Shown here in pieces: positions 1 to 5,762 of a stretch of 11,531 bases of DNA. Numbering within the stretch: the first letter of the stretch is position 1; each line of letters begins with the position of its first letter. Where the stretch lies: NCBI GenBank assembly GCA_028712845.1, contig JAQTPO010000058.1, positions 1 through 11,531 on the forward strand, in the 5' to 3' direction. Source of the DNA: Dehalococcoidales bacterium (lineage in GTDB: Bacteria > Chloroflexota > Dehalococcoidia > Dehalococcoidales > Fen-1064). Made by a program: the position numbers and the translations under genes. The notes beneath the pieces are model-generated. The model was given only the letters and a program-made list of their open reading frames with translations, did no database searches and had not been told where the DNA came from.

Positions 1-253
1 CACCATCGGTGGGGAATCCCCTTTCCTTCTGGTCGGCAAGCTCGTCCGGCGTGCCGAGGTCATGCCCGGCAGAGAAATGGTCGCCCTGACCGGAAAGCAC
101 AATCACACGGACATCTTTATCCGCAACCGCGCGGTTAAAAGCATCGTCCATTTCCTCCAGTAAGACTTTGCTCTGGGCATTCCTGTACTTAGGACGGTTG
201 AGTATCACCCTGGCAACCTTGCCCGGCTGGTAGATAATCTGCTTATATGCCAT
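1..253 (-). CDS. Enoyl-CoA hydratase/isomerase family protein (5' part)
   Basis: Crotonase-superfamily protein, expected to hydrate a 2-enoyl-CoA or to catalyse a related reaction on an acyl-CoA thioester in the cytoplasm. Only the first 84 residues are in the window; the rest lies beyond base 1. Visible hallmarks are the N-terminal strand with VILNRPKYRNA (residues 16-26), the strand VRVIVLSGQG (48-57), and the oxyanion-hole/CoA-binding segment HFSAGHDL (59-66), the usual crotonase signature. The catalytic Glu region is outside the window, so hydratase versus isomerase cannot be settled. The ATG is preceded by AAAGGAGAG at good spacing, and a convincing sigma70 promoter lies just upstream, so this gene starts its own transcript although it follows the methyltransferase on the same strand. 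Its presence next to acyl-CoA dehydrogenase and Etf genes fits beta-oxidation. Confidence 0.9.
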   Translation of the reverse strand, partial: MAYKQIIYQPGKVARVILNRPKYRNAQSKVLLEEMDDAFNRAVADKDVRVIVLSGQGDHFSAGHDLGTPDELADQKERGFPTDG

Positions 254-282
254 ATCGCTCTCCTTTGAATTAATATACGGTT

Positions 283-311
283 ATACTATGACCTGCAGAG
301 AAGTCTGTCAA
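283..311 (-). promoter_or_regulatory. sigma70-type promoter for the enoyl-CoA hydratase gene
   Basis: Read on the minus strand, a perfect TTGACA (306-311) is followed by exactly 17 bases and TAGTAT (283-288). An overlapping TATAAC sits slightly downstream. Predicted initiation lies roughly 20-25 bases before the ATG, giving a short leader with the ribosome-binding site. Assigned by consensus match only. Confidence 0.7.
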
Positions 312-341
312 GCGGGAAAGAACGGTAATTCACCTTGTCAT

Positions 342-358
342 CCCAGACTAAATCTGGA
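342..358. repeat. Short hairpin between methyltransferase and enoyl-CoA hydratase genes
   Basis: CCAGA and TCTGG (343-347 and 353-357) form a 5-bp stem with a 5-base loop, just downstream of the methyltransferase stop. It may weakly terminate that transcript or be a worn fragment of a dispersed palindrome. There is no U-tract, so an intrinsic terminator is not clear. Confidence 0.3.
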
Positions 359-370
359 ACGACATTATAG

Positions 371-1129
371 TCACTTTGGTTTGCGGCAGAGAAAGAAAGC
401 CCTCCTGGAACCTTGTGACAAAGCCTTTACACCGTATTGCCAATCGAAACCATATACTTCAATTTCAAGAAAACCTGCTGTCTTCAGCGCCGATTGTACG
501 CGCGCGGGGGCATGACATTTCTGATAGAGAGCCATGTCTTTGCGGTACCAGCTTCCATCGATTAACCGGAAAATGGTGATTTCATAGGTTGCCGTGCGTG
601 TGGCAGATTTGTAAGTTTGAAGTACCAGGCAGGCGTGGTCATCCTCGATGATGTTGAAATTACCCTGCCACTCCTTCTTGAAGCCTTCTTCGGTGTTCAG
701 ATCGAAAAAGAACAAACCGCTGGGACGAAGAGCATCATAGACACGGCTGAAGACCGATTTTAATTCCTTGAGGGTCATAACGTGATTCAGGCTATCGAAA
801 ATCGAGAGCACAGCGTCATATTGCCCTGTCAACTTGAACGAGCGGGCATCGGCTTGAATGAATTTCACTCCCGGCGCATTTTCACGGGCATAGTTCAGCA
901 TTTCCGCCGAGCCATCGATGCCGGTAACACGGTAACCGAGAGTTTTAAATTGCTGCGCCAGTTGTCCGGTGCCGCAACAGAGGTCGAGAATCCGCGCTTT
1001 TGGAGAGAGTTTACTTAGAGCTAAATTTTCAACAATGGGCATCAGCACCGGCAGAAAAGAGTTTCCCCAGTGCTTGTTATAAATCCAGGCGAAGGGGTCA
1101 TAGGATGAGTAAATAACATTCTCTCCCAC
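371..1129 (-). CDS. Class I SAM-dependent methyltransferase
   Basis: A 252-residue Rossmann-fold methyltransferase. Motif I is LDLCCGTG (residues 48-55), the acidic ribose-binding residue is in GIDGS (70-74), the adenine-loop region is QADARSF (92-98), and motif IV is YDAVLSIFDSLNHV (104-117). The C-terminal half (about 140-252) is the usual substrate-facing extension of the Methyltransf_11/25 group and does not reveal the substrate, which could be a small molecule or sugar. Translation starts at GTG, 8 bases after GAGAGGA; no in-frame ATG would keep the N-terminus. No membrane segment or signal peptide is visible. It is separated from hicA by 180 bp holding an etfA fragment, so it is probably not part of the Etf operon in function. 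No clear promoter was found upstream. Confidence 0.85.
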   Translation of the reverse strand: MGENVIYSSYDPFAWIYNKHWGNSFLPVLMPIVENLALSKLSPKARILDLCCGTGQLAQQFKTLGYRVTGIDGSAEMLNYARENAPGVKFIQADARSFKLTGQYDAVLSIFDSLNHVMTLKELKSVFSRVYDALRPSGLFFFDLNTEEGFKKEWQGNFNIIEDDHACLVLQTYKSATRTATYEITIFRLIDGSWYRKDMALYQKCHAPARVQSALKTAGFLEIEVYGFDWQYGVKALSQGSRRAFFLCRKPK

Positions 1130-1221
1130 TTTTATCGTCCTCTCGGAATTAAATGAGTATGCAAATTCGGACTATCTCTAAATAATAACAAATCTCCTGC
1201 ATACGGAATCCATATTAGTAT

Positions 1222-1251
1222 CTTCTGGATTCCAGCTTTCACTGAAATGAC
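1222..1251. repeat. Degenerate dispersed-palindrome fragment
   Basis: A run containing GGATTCCAG, a short A/T-rich turn, and a partly complementary CTGAAATGAC resembles one end of the GGAATGAC-type palindromes common in environmental bacterial genomes. It abuts the etfA 3'-end relic. The same GGAATGAC end also flanks the intact etfA copy near 1882-1889. Recognised by eye only. Confidence 0.3.
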
Positions 1252-1311
1252 ACTCTAAAGTTACCCATTCTTTAATCTCTCCGTGAGCAGAGGCACAACT
1301 TTGAAAAGGTC
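1246..1311 (-). pseudogene. etfA 3'-end relic (last 16 codons plus stop and 15 bp flank)
   Basis: This stretch is a second copy of the end of etfA, offset by 638 bp from the intact copy at 1884-1949. By hand alignment 60 of 66 positions match. The coding part (1261-1311) translates to DLFKVVPLLTERLKNG followed by TAA, identical to the true EtfA C-terminus. Its four base differences all fall at third codon positions and are synonymous (CTT/CTA, GTT/GTC, CTC/CTG, ACG/ACA). Homology stops abruptly at 1311/1312, and the last two bases of the hicA stop codon are supplied by the relic. There is no start or upstream coding sequence, so it is not expressed as a protein. It is a scar of recombination, element integration, or loss of a paralogous etfA. 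Confidence 0.88.
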
Positions 1312-1543
1312 ATTTTTTGCTGATTGCTTCTAAAAATTCATCCTCATCTATTTTGAGCTGTTTAAGGATATCGGATAGAAGAAAGGGGTTAAAAGTTCTG
1401 GCTGGATGTATTGGAACGGTAGTCCGCCTACAATCCTCATGGTGAAAAGTGGCATGGCTGCCCTTTTGACGTACATTTTCAAAACCTAATGTATTTAAAC
1501 CTTTGATGATCTCCCTTATTTTTAAAGGGGGAAGTCTGGTCAT
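1310..1543 (-). CDS. hicA: HicA-family mRNA interferase toxin
   Basis: A 77-residue type II toxin of the HicA/YcfA double-stranded-RNA-binding-like fold, a family that cleaves mRNA independently of ribosomes. Visible hallmarks are the N-terminal helix KIREIIKGLNTLGF, the catalytic-His segment QKGSHATF (residues 27-34, His30), the strand TTVPIHPA, and a C-terminal helix SDILKQLKIDEDEF. Length is normal. The ATG overlaps the hicB stop by four bases (ATGA), indicating translational coupling with the antitoxin. The stop codon lies on the boundary with the etfA 3'-end relic: its T is on the hicA side and its GA belongs to the repeated etfA codon, so the final residues may have been set by the recombination joint. 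Confidence 0.88.
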   Translation of the reverse strand: MTRLPPLKIREIIKGLNTLGFENVRQKGSHATFHHEDCRRTTVPIHPARTFNPFLLSDILKQLKIDEDEFLEAISKK

Positions 1544-1752
1544 ACGGCTACTTTAACCTTTCTTGTAACGACTTCTTGAGGGATTTCTTCACCACGTTCT
1601 CTACGGTACTCTAGAGATAACTCGATTGCTTCTCTGATATTGGCAAGGCACTCTTCATATGTTTCGCCTTGCGTATGCGCTTCGGGGACTATCGGACAAC
1701 TGGCGATGTACATGCCGTCAGGAGTTTTTCTGATTAATACCGTATATTCCAT
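1540..1752 (-). CDS. hicB: HicB-family antitoxin, short form
   Basis: A 70-residue partial-RNase-H-fold antitoxin expected to bind and neutralise HicA. The N-terminal strands MEYTVLIRKTPDGMYIASCP, the TQGETYEECLANIREAIELSLE helix (from about residue 28) and the closing RGEEIP are typical of HicB/UPF0150. The protein ends soon after this domain, so the C-terminal ribbon-helix-helix or HTH DNA-binding domain of longer HicB proteins is absent. Autorepression, if any, would have to work another way. A strong GGAGGG site precedes the ATG, and a promoter lies directly upstream, so the pair is transcribed independently of etfA. Antitoxin-first order with a 4-bp overlap is a common hic arrangement. 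Confidence 0.88.
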   Translation of the reverse strand: MEYTVLIRKTPDGMYIASCPIVPEAHTQGETYEECLANIREAIELSLEYRRERGEEIPQEVVTRKVKVAV

Positions 1753-1773
1753 ATCATCCCTCCATGTGCCTCA

Positions 1774-1801
1774 ATTATAACACACCGTTCTTAATTGTCA
1801 T
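1774..1801 (-). promoter_or_regulatory. Promoter of hicBA
   Basis: On the minus strand, ATGACA (1796-1801, five of six matches to TTGACA) is followed by 16 bases and a perfect TATAAT (1774-1779). The transcript would begin about 15-20 bases before the hicB ATG. It makes hicBA a self-contained cassette. Confidence 0.65.
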
Positions 1802-1845
1802 TATTGAAGTAAAACGTATTGTGCAAATTAAGAAGATTCGTTCTT

Positions 1846-1890
1846 GTAGGGGCAGGTCCGAAACCCGACCCTGCATTTAGCGGAATGACC
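1846..1890. repeat. Imperfect palindromic repeat between etfA and hicB
   Basis: A GGGGCAGG...CCCTGC element (arms about 1850-1858 and 1867-1874, with a one-base bulge) followed by a GGAATGACC end. It lies directly after the etfA stop as read on the minus strand. It could weaken read-through from etfA into hicBA, but there is no T-run typical of an intrinsic terminator. Confidence 0.4.
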
Positions 1891-1949
1891 CACTAAAGTT
1901 ACCCATTCTTTAATCTCTCTGTCAGCAGAGGCACGACTTTGAATAGGTC
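1884..1949 (-). repeat. Intact copy of the etfA 3'-end direct repeat
   Basis: Partner of the relic at 1246-1311, in the same orientation and 638 bp apart. It comprises the last 16 sense codons and stop of the functional etfA plus 15 bp of 3' flank. The pair brackets hicBA and its promoter. Confidence 0.88.
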
Positions 1950-3083
1950 GCCGACAATGCCGTAAGTGGCAATCTGGAAGATAGGTGCATTGGGGTCATC
2001 ATTGATGGCAATAATGCAATCGGCGGTCTGCATTCCTGCCATATGCTGAACAGCCCCGGAAATACCCACGGCGATGTACAGCTTGGGACACACGGTCTTG
2101 CCGGTCTGCCCGACTTGATGAGAGTAAGGAATCCAGCCCTCATCCACCGGCGGGCGTGAAGAACCGACTGCCGCTCCCAGTGCTGACGCTAAATCACGAA
2201 TCAACTGGAAATTCTCCGGTTTGCCCAGACCGCGTCCGCCGGAAACGATGATATCTGCATCCTCCAGCTTCACCCTCTCCGTCAGGTCGGCAACGAAGTT
2301 CAGGAGGCGTGTTTTTGAGGTAACGGTTTCCTTATTAAAATAAACTTTGATGAGTTCACCTTTTCTGGCGGCATCCGGCGTGCTCTTTTTGAAGACACGC
2401 GGGCGGACAGTGGACATTTGCGGTCGTTTTGATGGACAGATGATGGTCGCCATCACATTCCCTCCAAAGGTAGGGCGTGTCTGGCGTAAAAGTTTCTTTT
2501 CGGTATGGATATCCAACCCGGTGCAATCGGCAGTCAAGCCTGTTTTCAGAACGGCGGCGACTCTGGGGAAGAAAGAACGCCCGAATGGGGTTGCACCCGC
2601 GAGGACAATCTCCGGCTTGTACTGTTTGATGAGCCTGACCAGTTCCGCTACATACGGGTCTTCCGGCTGGTTGGCGAAAGCCGGGTCATCAATCACATAA
2701 ACTCTATCAGCGCCATAGGCAGTCAATTGCTCGATGTTTTTCACACCATACCCGAAGCAGACTGCGCACAATTCGGTTTGCAAATTGTCTGCCAGTTCTC
2801 TGCCCTTCGAGAGCAGTTCGTAGCCGACGCCTTTGATGTCACCATTGCGCTGTTCGGCAAATACCCAGACACCGCGATGTTCATCGCCGCCTAATGCATC
2901 TTCAACCTCTTTTTCGATGCGGATAGCTTCAAAGGCACAGGACTCCTGACAAGCACCGCAAAAGGTACAACCTTCTGCTTTGATGCGGGCTTTTTCATCA
3001 ATAATATCAATCAGTCCGAACAGGCATGCGGACGTGCAATTACCACACCCTGTGCATTTCTCTTTATCCAGGTTTATTCCCAT
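1899..3083 (-). CDS. etfA: Electron transfer flavoprotein alpha subunit with N-terminal 2[4Fe-4S] ferredoxin domain
   Basis: A 394-residue EtfA that partners EtfB and carries electrons between acyl-CoA dehydrogenase and other carriers. Residues 1-60 form a two-cluster ferredoxin: C10, C13, C16, C20 and C39, C42, C45, C49, both with CxxCxxCxxxC spacing. The EtfA N-terminal domain follows (about 70-260). The FAD-binding C-terminal domain begins near SGGRGLG (281-287) and includes SSRPPVDEGWIPYSHQVGQT (308-327) and the AVGISGAVQHMAGM region. Fused-ferredoxin EtfA proteins are known from anaerobes, for example CarE of the bifurcating caffeyl-CoA reductase of Acetobacterium, so an electron-bifurcating or ferredoxin-linked role is plausible but not proven here. 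GGAG sits only 4 bases before the ATG, a rather tight spacing. The gene follows etfB after 156 bp filled by a palindromic repeat. Its 3' end is duplicated beyond hicA. Confidence 0.95.
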   Translation of the reverse strand: MGINLDKEKCTGCGNCTSACLFGLIDIIDEKARIKAEGCTFCGACQESCAFEAIRIEKEVEDALGGDEHRGVWVFAEQRNGDIKGVGYELLSKGRELADNLQTELCAVCFGYGVKNIEQLTAYGADRVYVIDDPAFANQPEDPYVAELVRLIKQYKPEIVLAGATPFGRSFFPRVAAVLKTGLTADCTGLDIHTEKKLLRQTRPTFGGNVMATIICPSKRPQMSTVRPRVFKKSTPDAARKGELIKVYFNKETVTSKTRLLNFVADLTERVKLEDADIIVSGGRGLGKPENFQLIRDLASALGAAVGSSRPPVDEGWIPYSHQVGQTGKTVCPKLYIAVGISGAVQHMAGMQTADCIIAINDDPNAPIFQIATYGIVGDLFKVVPLLTERLKNG

Positions 3084-3102
3084 ACAACTCCAATCACCCT
3101 AT

Positions 3103-3226
3103 GTCATTGCGAGGAGTCCCGATAGAATCGGGATGACGTGGCAATCTCAGGGAGATGGTGAACTTCTCCACCCTTAGATACATTCGCTTCCTTCGATTTC
3201 ACTCAGGACAAGTCGCTCAGTATGAC
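3103..3226. repeat. Palindromic intergenic repeat inserted between etfB and etfA
   Basis: Starts with GTCATTGCGAG (3103-3113), contains a perfect 7-bp hairpin TCCCGAT-AGA-ATCGGGA (3117-3133), then GACGTGGCAATCTC (3135-3148), and ends in a CTCAGTATGAC-like terminus. The GTCATTGCGAG and GACGTGGCAATCTC blocks recur, in inverse orientation, in the repeat at 11214-11302. The two are therefore members of one dispersed family; the right part here looks like a different, composite end. The element occupies nearly the whole etfB-etfA gap and could affect relative expression of the two subunits. No open reading frame of its own is convincing. Confidence 0.75.
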
Positions 3227-3239
3227 ATTTTGGCGTTTT

Positions 3240-4025
3240 CTAAATCAGTTTCGCCTCTTTCAATTTTTCAACCAGTGCATTTACCTGCGCCTTTGGCTCA
3301 CCTGTCAACATCTCGGCATGCTGAATTCTCTGGGGGTAAAAAACTTTGACGACCCAGGTGGCGGAGCCAGCCTGCCCGATGGTCTCTTTCTCTGCACCGA
3401 TGCTCTGCACCGTCCACGTTGGAATCTGCGCTGATTTGGCTTTTGCCAGCCCGCGCAGTGAAGGCAGTCTCGGTATGTTGATTTCCTTGACCACCGTGAT
3501 CACAGCCGGCAGGGAGGTCTCGATTGTCTCATAGCCGTCCTCAACCATCCGCTGGACGCGTATCTTGTCATTGGTAATTTCTTCAACCTTGCTGACGTAG
3601 GCAATGAAGGGAATACCCAACACTTCGGCAAGCTCAGGTCCCACCTGTCCGGTATCGCCGTCCAGCGTCTGCCGACCGCAGATAATCAAGTCATATGTTT
3701 TGATTGTTCCGATGGCTTTTCCGAGCGTGGTGGAAGTTGCCAGCGTATCCGAACCGGCAAATGCCGCATCGCTCAGCAAAATGGCTTCGTCGGCGCCGGT
3801 GCTGATGGCATCCCTCAGCATCTCGATTGCCTGCGGAGGTCCCATGCTGATTGCGGTGACTTTGCCGCCATGGCGCTCTTTGATTCTAACGCCTTCTTCC
3901 AGCGCATAGCTATCGAACGGGTTGACGATGGCCTTAATACCCTGGCGGATGAGGGTATTTGTGCTGGGGTCAATTTTCACTTCAGTAGTGCCGGGCACCT
4001 GCTTCAGGCAGACGATGATATTCAT
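3240..4025 (-). CDS. etfB: Electron transfer flavoprotein beta subunit
   Basis: A 261-residue EtfB, partner of the downstream EtfA. The N-terminus MNIIVCLKQVPGTTEVKIDP is typical. The segments VTAISMGPPQA (residues 56-66), AFAGSDTLATSTTLGKAIG (88-106) and the nucleotide-binding CGRQTLDGDTGQVGPELAE (116-134) resemble the clostridial-type EtfB subunits used with butyryl-CoA dehydrogenase, the group that includes bifurcating complexes, more than the mitochondrial type. In bifurcating Etfs the beta-subunit site holds FAD rather than AMP; which applies here cannot be decided by eye. Its ATG overlaps the stop of the upstream acyl-CoA dehydrogenase (ATGA), so the two are translationally coupled and probably made in equal amounts. 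No strong separate ribosome-binding site is seen. Confidence 0.95.
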   Translation of the reverse strand: MNIIVCLKQVPGTTEVKIDPSTNTLIRQGIKAIVNPFDSYALEEGVRIKERHGGKVTAISMGPPQAIEMLRDAISTGADEAILLSDAAFAGSDTLATSTTLGKAIGTIKTYDLIICGRQTLDGDTGQVGPELAEVLGIPFIAYVSKVEEITNDKIRVQRMVEDGYETIETSLPAVITVVKEINIPRLPSLRGLAKAKSAQIPTWTVQSIGAEKETIGQAGSATWVVKVFYPQRIQHAEMLTGEPKAQVNALVEKLKEAKLI

Positions 4026-5179
4026 TCCCGCTTGCCCTTCCGCTTGCGTAGCTCAACGGCAATGGCATTGCGCAGGACTTCATTACTACCCTCATAAATC
4101 TGGGTGATTTTGGCGTCCCGCATCATTTTTTCGAGCGGATAATCCCGCATATAACCGGCGCCGCCACAGGACTGCACCGCATCGGTGGTGACTCTCATCG
4201 CCACATCGGAGGCAAAGACTTTCGCCATCGCCGATTCTTCGGTAAAGCTCTTGGCGCCGCTATCGATTGTTCGTGCCACACTGTAAACCAGCGCCCGTGC
4301 GGCTTCAACCTGTATCGCCATTTCTGCCAATTTGTACTGGACGACCGGCAGAGAGATGAGCGGCTGTCCGAACTGAATACGCTGGCGGGTGTACTCCACC
4401 GCCGTCTCCAATGCCCCCTGAGCAATGCCTAACGCCTGCGCGCTGATGCCGGGACGTGAATGGTCTAACACTCTCATCGTGACGATGAAACCCATACCCT
4501 CTTTACTAATGAGGTTTTCGGCAGGAATAAGGCAATTACGGAAAACAAGTTCGCGCGTCGAAGAAGCGCGGATGCCCATCTTCTTTTCTTTCTTGCCGAA
4601 GGTGAAGCCGGGCATGTCTTTCTCTACGATAAAAGCGCTGGCGCCGCGCGCGCCCTTGCTTTTATCGGTCAGTGCAATAATCGTATATATTTCCGCCTCA
4701 CCACCGTTAGTGATGAACTGTTTGGTGCCATTGAGAATGTAACCCTGAGGAGTTTTCTCAGCGGTAGTTTTGATGGCGCTGGCATCACTACCCGCCGTCG
4801 GCTCCGTCAATCCGAAAGCCGCCAGCCTCTTGCCTGCGGCAATCGCCGGCAGATATTTCTGCTTCTGCTCATCGTTACCATAGAGCAAAATGGCATAAGC
4901 ACCAAGTGCACTTGCGGCATAAGAAACCGCCACGGCACTGCATACCCGGCTCAGTTCTTCCACCACTAGGCATAAATCCAGACAGCCACCGCCTAAACCA
5001 TTATATTGCTCCGGGACAAAGATACGGAAAAGGTCGCTATCCGCCAGGTCTTTCATAATTGCCGATGGAAACTGTTCTTTTTCATCAAGCTCAGCACGGA
5101 CAGGTAAAATCCTCTCTTCCGCAATCCGTCGCGCCAGACTCTTCAATGTCTTTTGTTGTTCGGTCAAAAAATATTCCAA
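4022..5179 (-). CDS. Short-chain-type acyl-CoA dehydrogenase
   Basis: A 385-residue FAD enzyme expected to oxidise a saturated acyl-CoA to the trans-2-enoyl-CoA (or reduce the enoyl-CoA, depending on flux). Family hallmarks are LTEPTAGSD (residues 124-132), FITNGGEAEIYTIIA (155-169), VLDHSRPGISAQALGIAQGA (237-256), RQRIQFGQPL (265-274) and QSCGGAGYMRDYPLEKMMRD (336-355). The catalytic base is most likely Glu363 in IYEGSNEV, the butyryl-/short-chain position; Ser replaces the usual Thr of EGT. Length is normal. Translation most likely begins at TTG, preceded at 5 bases by GGAGGG; the resulting N-terminus (MEYFLTEQQKTLKSLAR) fits the family. First gene of the acd-etfB-etfA operon, so it very likely delivers its electrons to this EtfAB. 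The exact acyl chain is not deducible. Confidence 0.95.
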   Translation of the reverse strand: MEYFLTEQQKTLKSLARRIAEERILPVRAELDEKEQFPSAIMKDLADSDLFRIFVPEQYNGLGGGCLDLCLVVEELSRVCSAVAVSYAASALGAYAILLYGNDEQKQKYLPAIAAGKRLAAFGLTEPTAGSDASAIKTTAEKTPQGYILNGTKQFITNGGEAEIYTIIALTDKSKGARGASAFIVEKDMPGFTFGKKEKKMGIRASSTRELVFRNCLIPAENLISKEGMGFIVTMRVLDHSRPGISAQALGIAQGALETAVEYTRQRIQFGQPLISLPVVQYKLAEMAIQVEAARALVYSVARTIDSGAKSFTEESAMAKVFASDVAMRVTTDAVQSCGGAGYMRDYPLEKMMRDAKITQIYEGSNEVLRNAIAVELRKRKGKRE

Positions 5180-5233
5180 AATATCCCTCCAATGGTTCCA
5201 TGGAAGCCGTTAAACTGTTGTAGAATACAAGTT

Positions 5234-5263
5234 ATTATAAGGGGAGCGATATGTCCAGTTCAA
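5234..5263 (-). promoter_or_regulatory. Promoter of the acd-etfBA operon
   Basis: On the minus strand, TTGAAC (5258-5263) and a perfect TATAAT (5234-5239) are 18 bases apart, about 50 bases upstream of the TTG start of the dehydrogenase. The -35 box lies only 3 bp from the inverted repeat at 5267-5331, suggesting control from that site. Confidence 0.65.
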
Positions 5264-5266
5264 GGG

Positions 5267-5331
5267 GTGACAGACCATATTAAAATCAAACCCATATCAA
5301 TTATGGTACGACAGATGTCCCTGTCTGTCAC
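5267..5331. promoter_or_regulatory. Inverted repeat, possible operator in the divergent intergenic region
   Basis: Perfect 9-bp arms GTGACAGAC (5267-5275) and GTCTGTCAC (5323-5331) are separated by 47 bp. The interior repeats the hexamer: GACAGA at 5269 and 5310 and its complement TCTGTC at 5324, so the right half alone can form a smaller GACAGA-TCTGTC hairpin. Next to the left arm is CCATAT and inside the right half is TTATGG, near-complementary extensions. The position immediately upstream of the acd promoter favours a regulator-binding site; a small non-coding mobile palindrome is the alternative. Confidence 0.5.
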
Positions 5332-5350
5332 TAAATTATTATAAAATCGG

Positions 5351-5367
5351 GCAGGCGAGACGCTTGC
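5351..5367. repeat. Small hairpin in the divergent region
   Basis: GCAGGCG-AGA-CGCTTGC forms a 7-bp stem with one G:T pair and a 3-base loop. It lies between the two predicted divergent promoters, so it is probably untranscribed; it is likely a dispersed-repeat fragment or a protein-binding site. Confidence 0.35.
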
Positions 5368-5417
5368 TCCTCCAATCTTGTTTGACTGCGCTAATGAAAC
5401 CGCCATCCCATTTAGGT

Positions 5418-5423
5418 TATAAT
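5418..5423 (+). promoter_or_regulatory. -10 box for the rightward gene cluster
   Basis: A perfect TATAAT 49 bases before the ATG of the RAM-domain gene. The region 16-18 bases upstream has no good -35 (ATGAAAC), and TTGACT at 5382 is too far away. If used, this promoter is probably activator-dependent. Confidence 0.5.
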
Positions 5424-5472
5424 AAACAATGGCATCAAAAATTCACTTTTTAATATTGTTGGAGGTAATACT

Positions 5473-5709
5473 ATGGCAAACGCAGCAAGGGCTTATATTC
5501 TCATTGAGTGCACCGTCGGGAGAACCAAGGAAGTCGTCACCGGCTTGAGCCGTCTCAAGGGCATGAAATCTGTGGAGACGGTGACCGGTCCCTATGATGT
5601 GATTGCTATCGTAGAGATGAGCACTCTAAATGAAATCGGGGATTTAGTGACCCAGCATATCCATCCGATTACCGGCATTACCAGAACAGTTACCTGCCTG
5701 GTGGTTTAG
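5473..5709 (+). CDS. Stand-alone Lrp/AsnC ligand-binding (RAM) domain protein
   Basis: A 78-residue protein consisting only of the alpha-beta RAM domain found at the C-terminus of Lrp/AsnC regulators, where it binds amino acids or other small ligands and drives oligomerisation. The pattern ARAYILIECTVGRTKEVVTG, then VETVTGPYDVIAIVE (residues 35-49, with the GPYD turn) and TRTVTCLVV matches the family. No helix-turn-helix domain precedes it: the ATG follows GGAGG at 7 bases and the upstream DNA is non-coding. It therefore cannot bind DNA by the usual route and may act as a ligand sensor, a partner of a full-length Lrp protein, or a metabolic effector. It is divergent from acd and 53 bp upstream of the dehydrogenase-LarA cluster, so it may sense the pathway's substrate or product. 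Confidence 0.87.
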   Translation: MANAARAYILIECTVGRTKEVVTGLSRLKGMKSVETVTGPYDVIAIVEMSTLNEIGDLVTQHIHPITGITRTVTCLVV

Positions 5710-5762
5710 TTTTTCGTTATATTTGCATTTAATCTGCGGAGAATACTTTTGGAGTAATAAGA

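Noticed and set aside
288..515. 75-codon plus-strand frame near the left end
   Set aside because: It runs antisense over the methyltransferase 3' end and over the promoter of the enoyl-CoA hydratase gene, has no good ribosome-binding site and no family resemblance.
1846..1890. Intrinsic terminator after etfA
   Set aside because: The stem is imperfect and no T-run follows on the minus strand, so termination is not supported.
2347..2894. Two overlapping plus-strand frames of 117 and 129 codons inside etfA
   Set aside because: Both are antisense to a clearly conserved EtfA and overlap each other in different frames, with no recognisable domain.
3103..3226. CRISPR or insertion-sequence origin for the repeats
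   Set aside because: There are only single palindromic units with no regularly spaced direct repeats, no transposase gene and no clear target duplication. They fit small dispersed intergenic palindromes better.
2980..3434. Short plus-strand frames across the etfB-etfA gap
   Set aside because: They are built from palindromic repeat sequence and antisense etf coding sequence, so they are not treated as genes.
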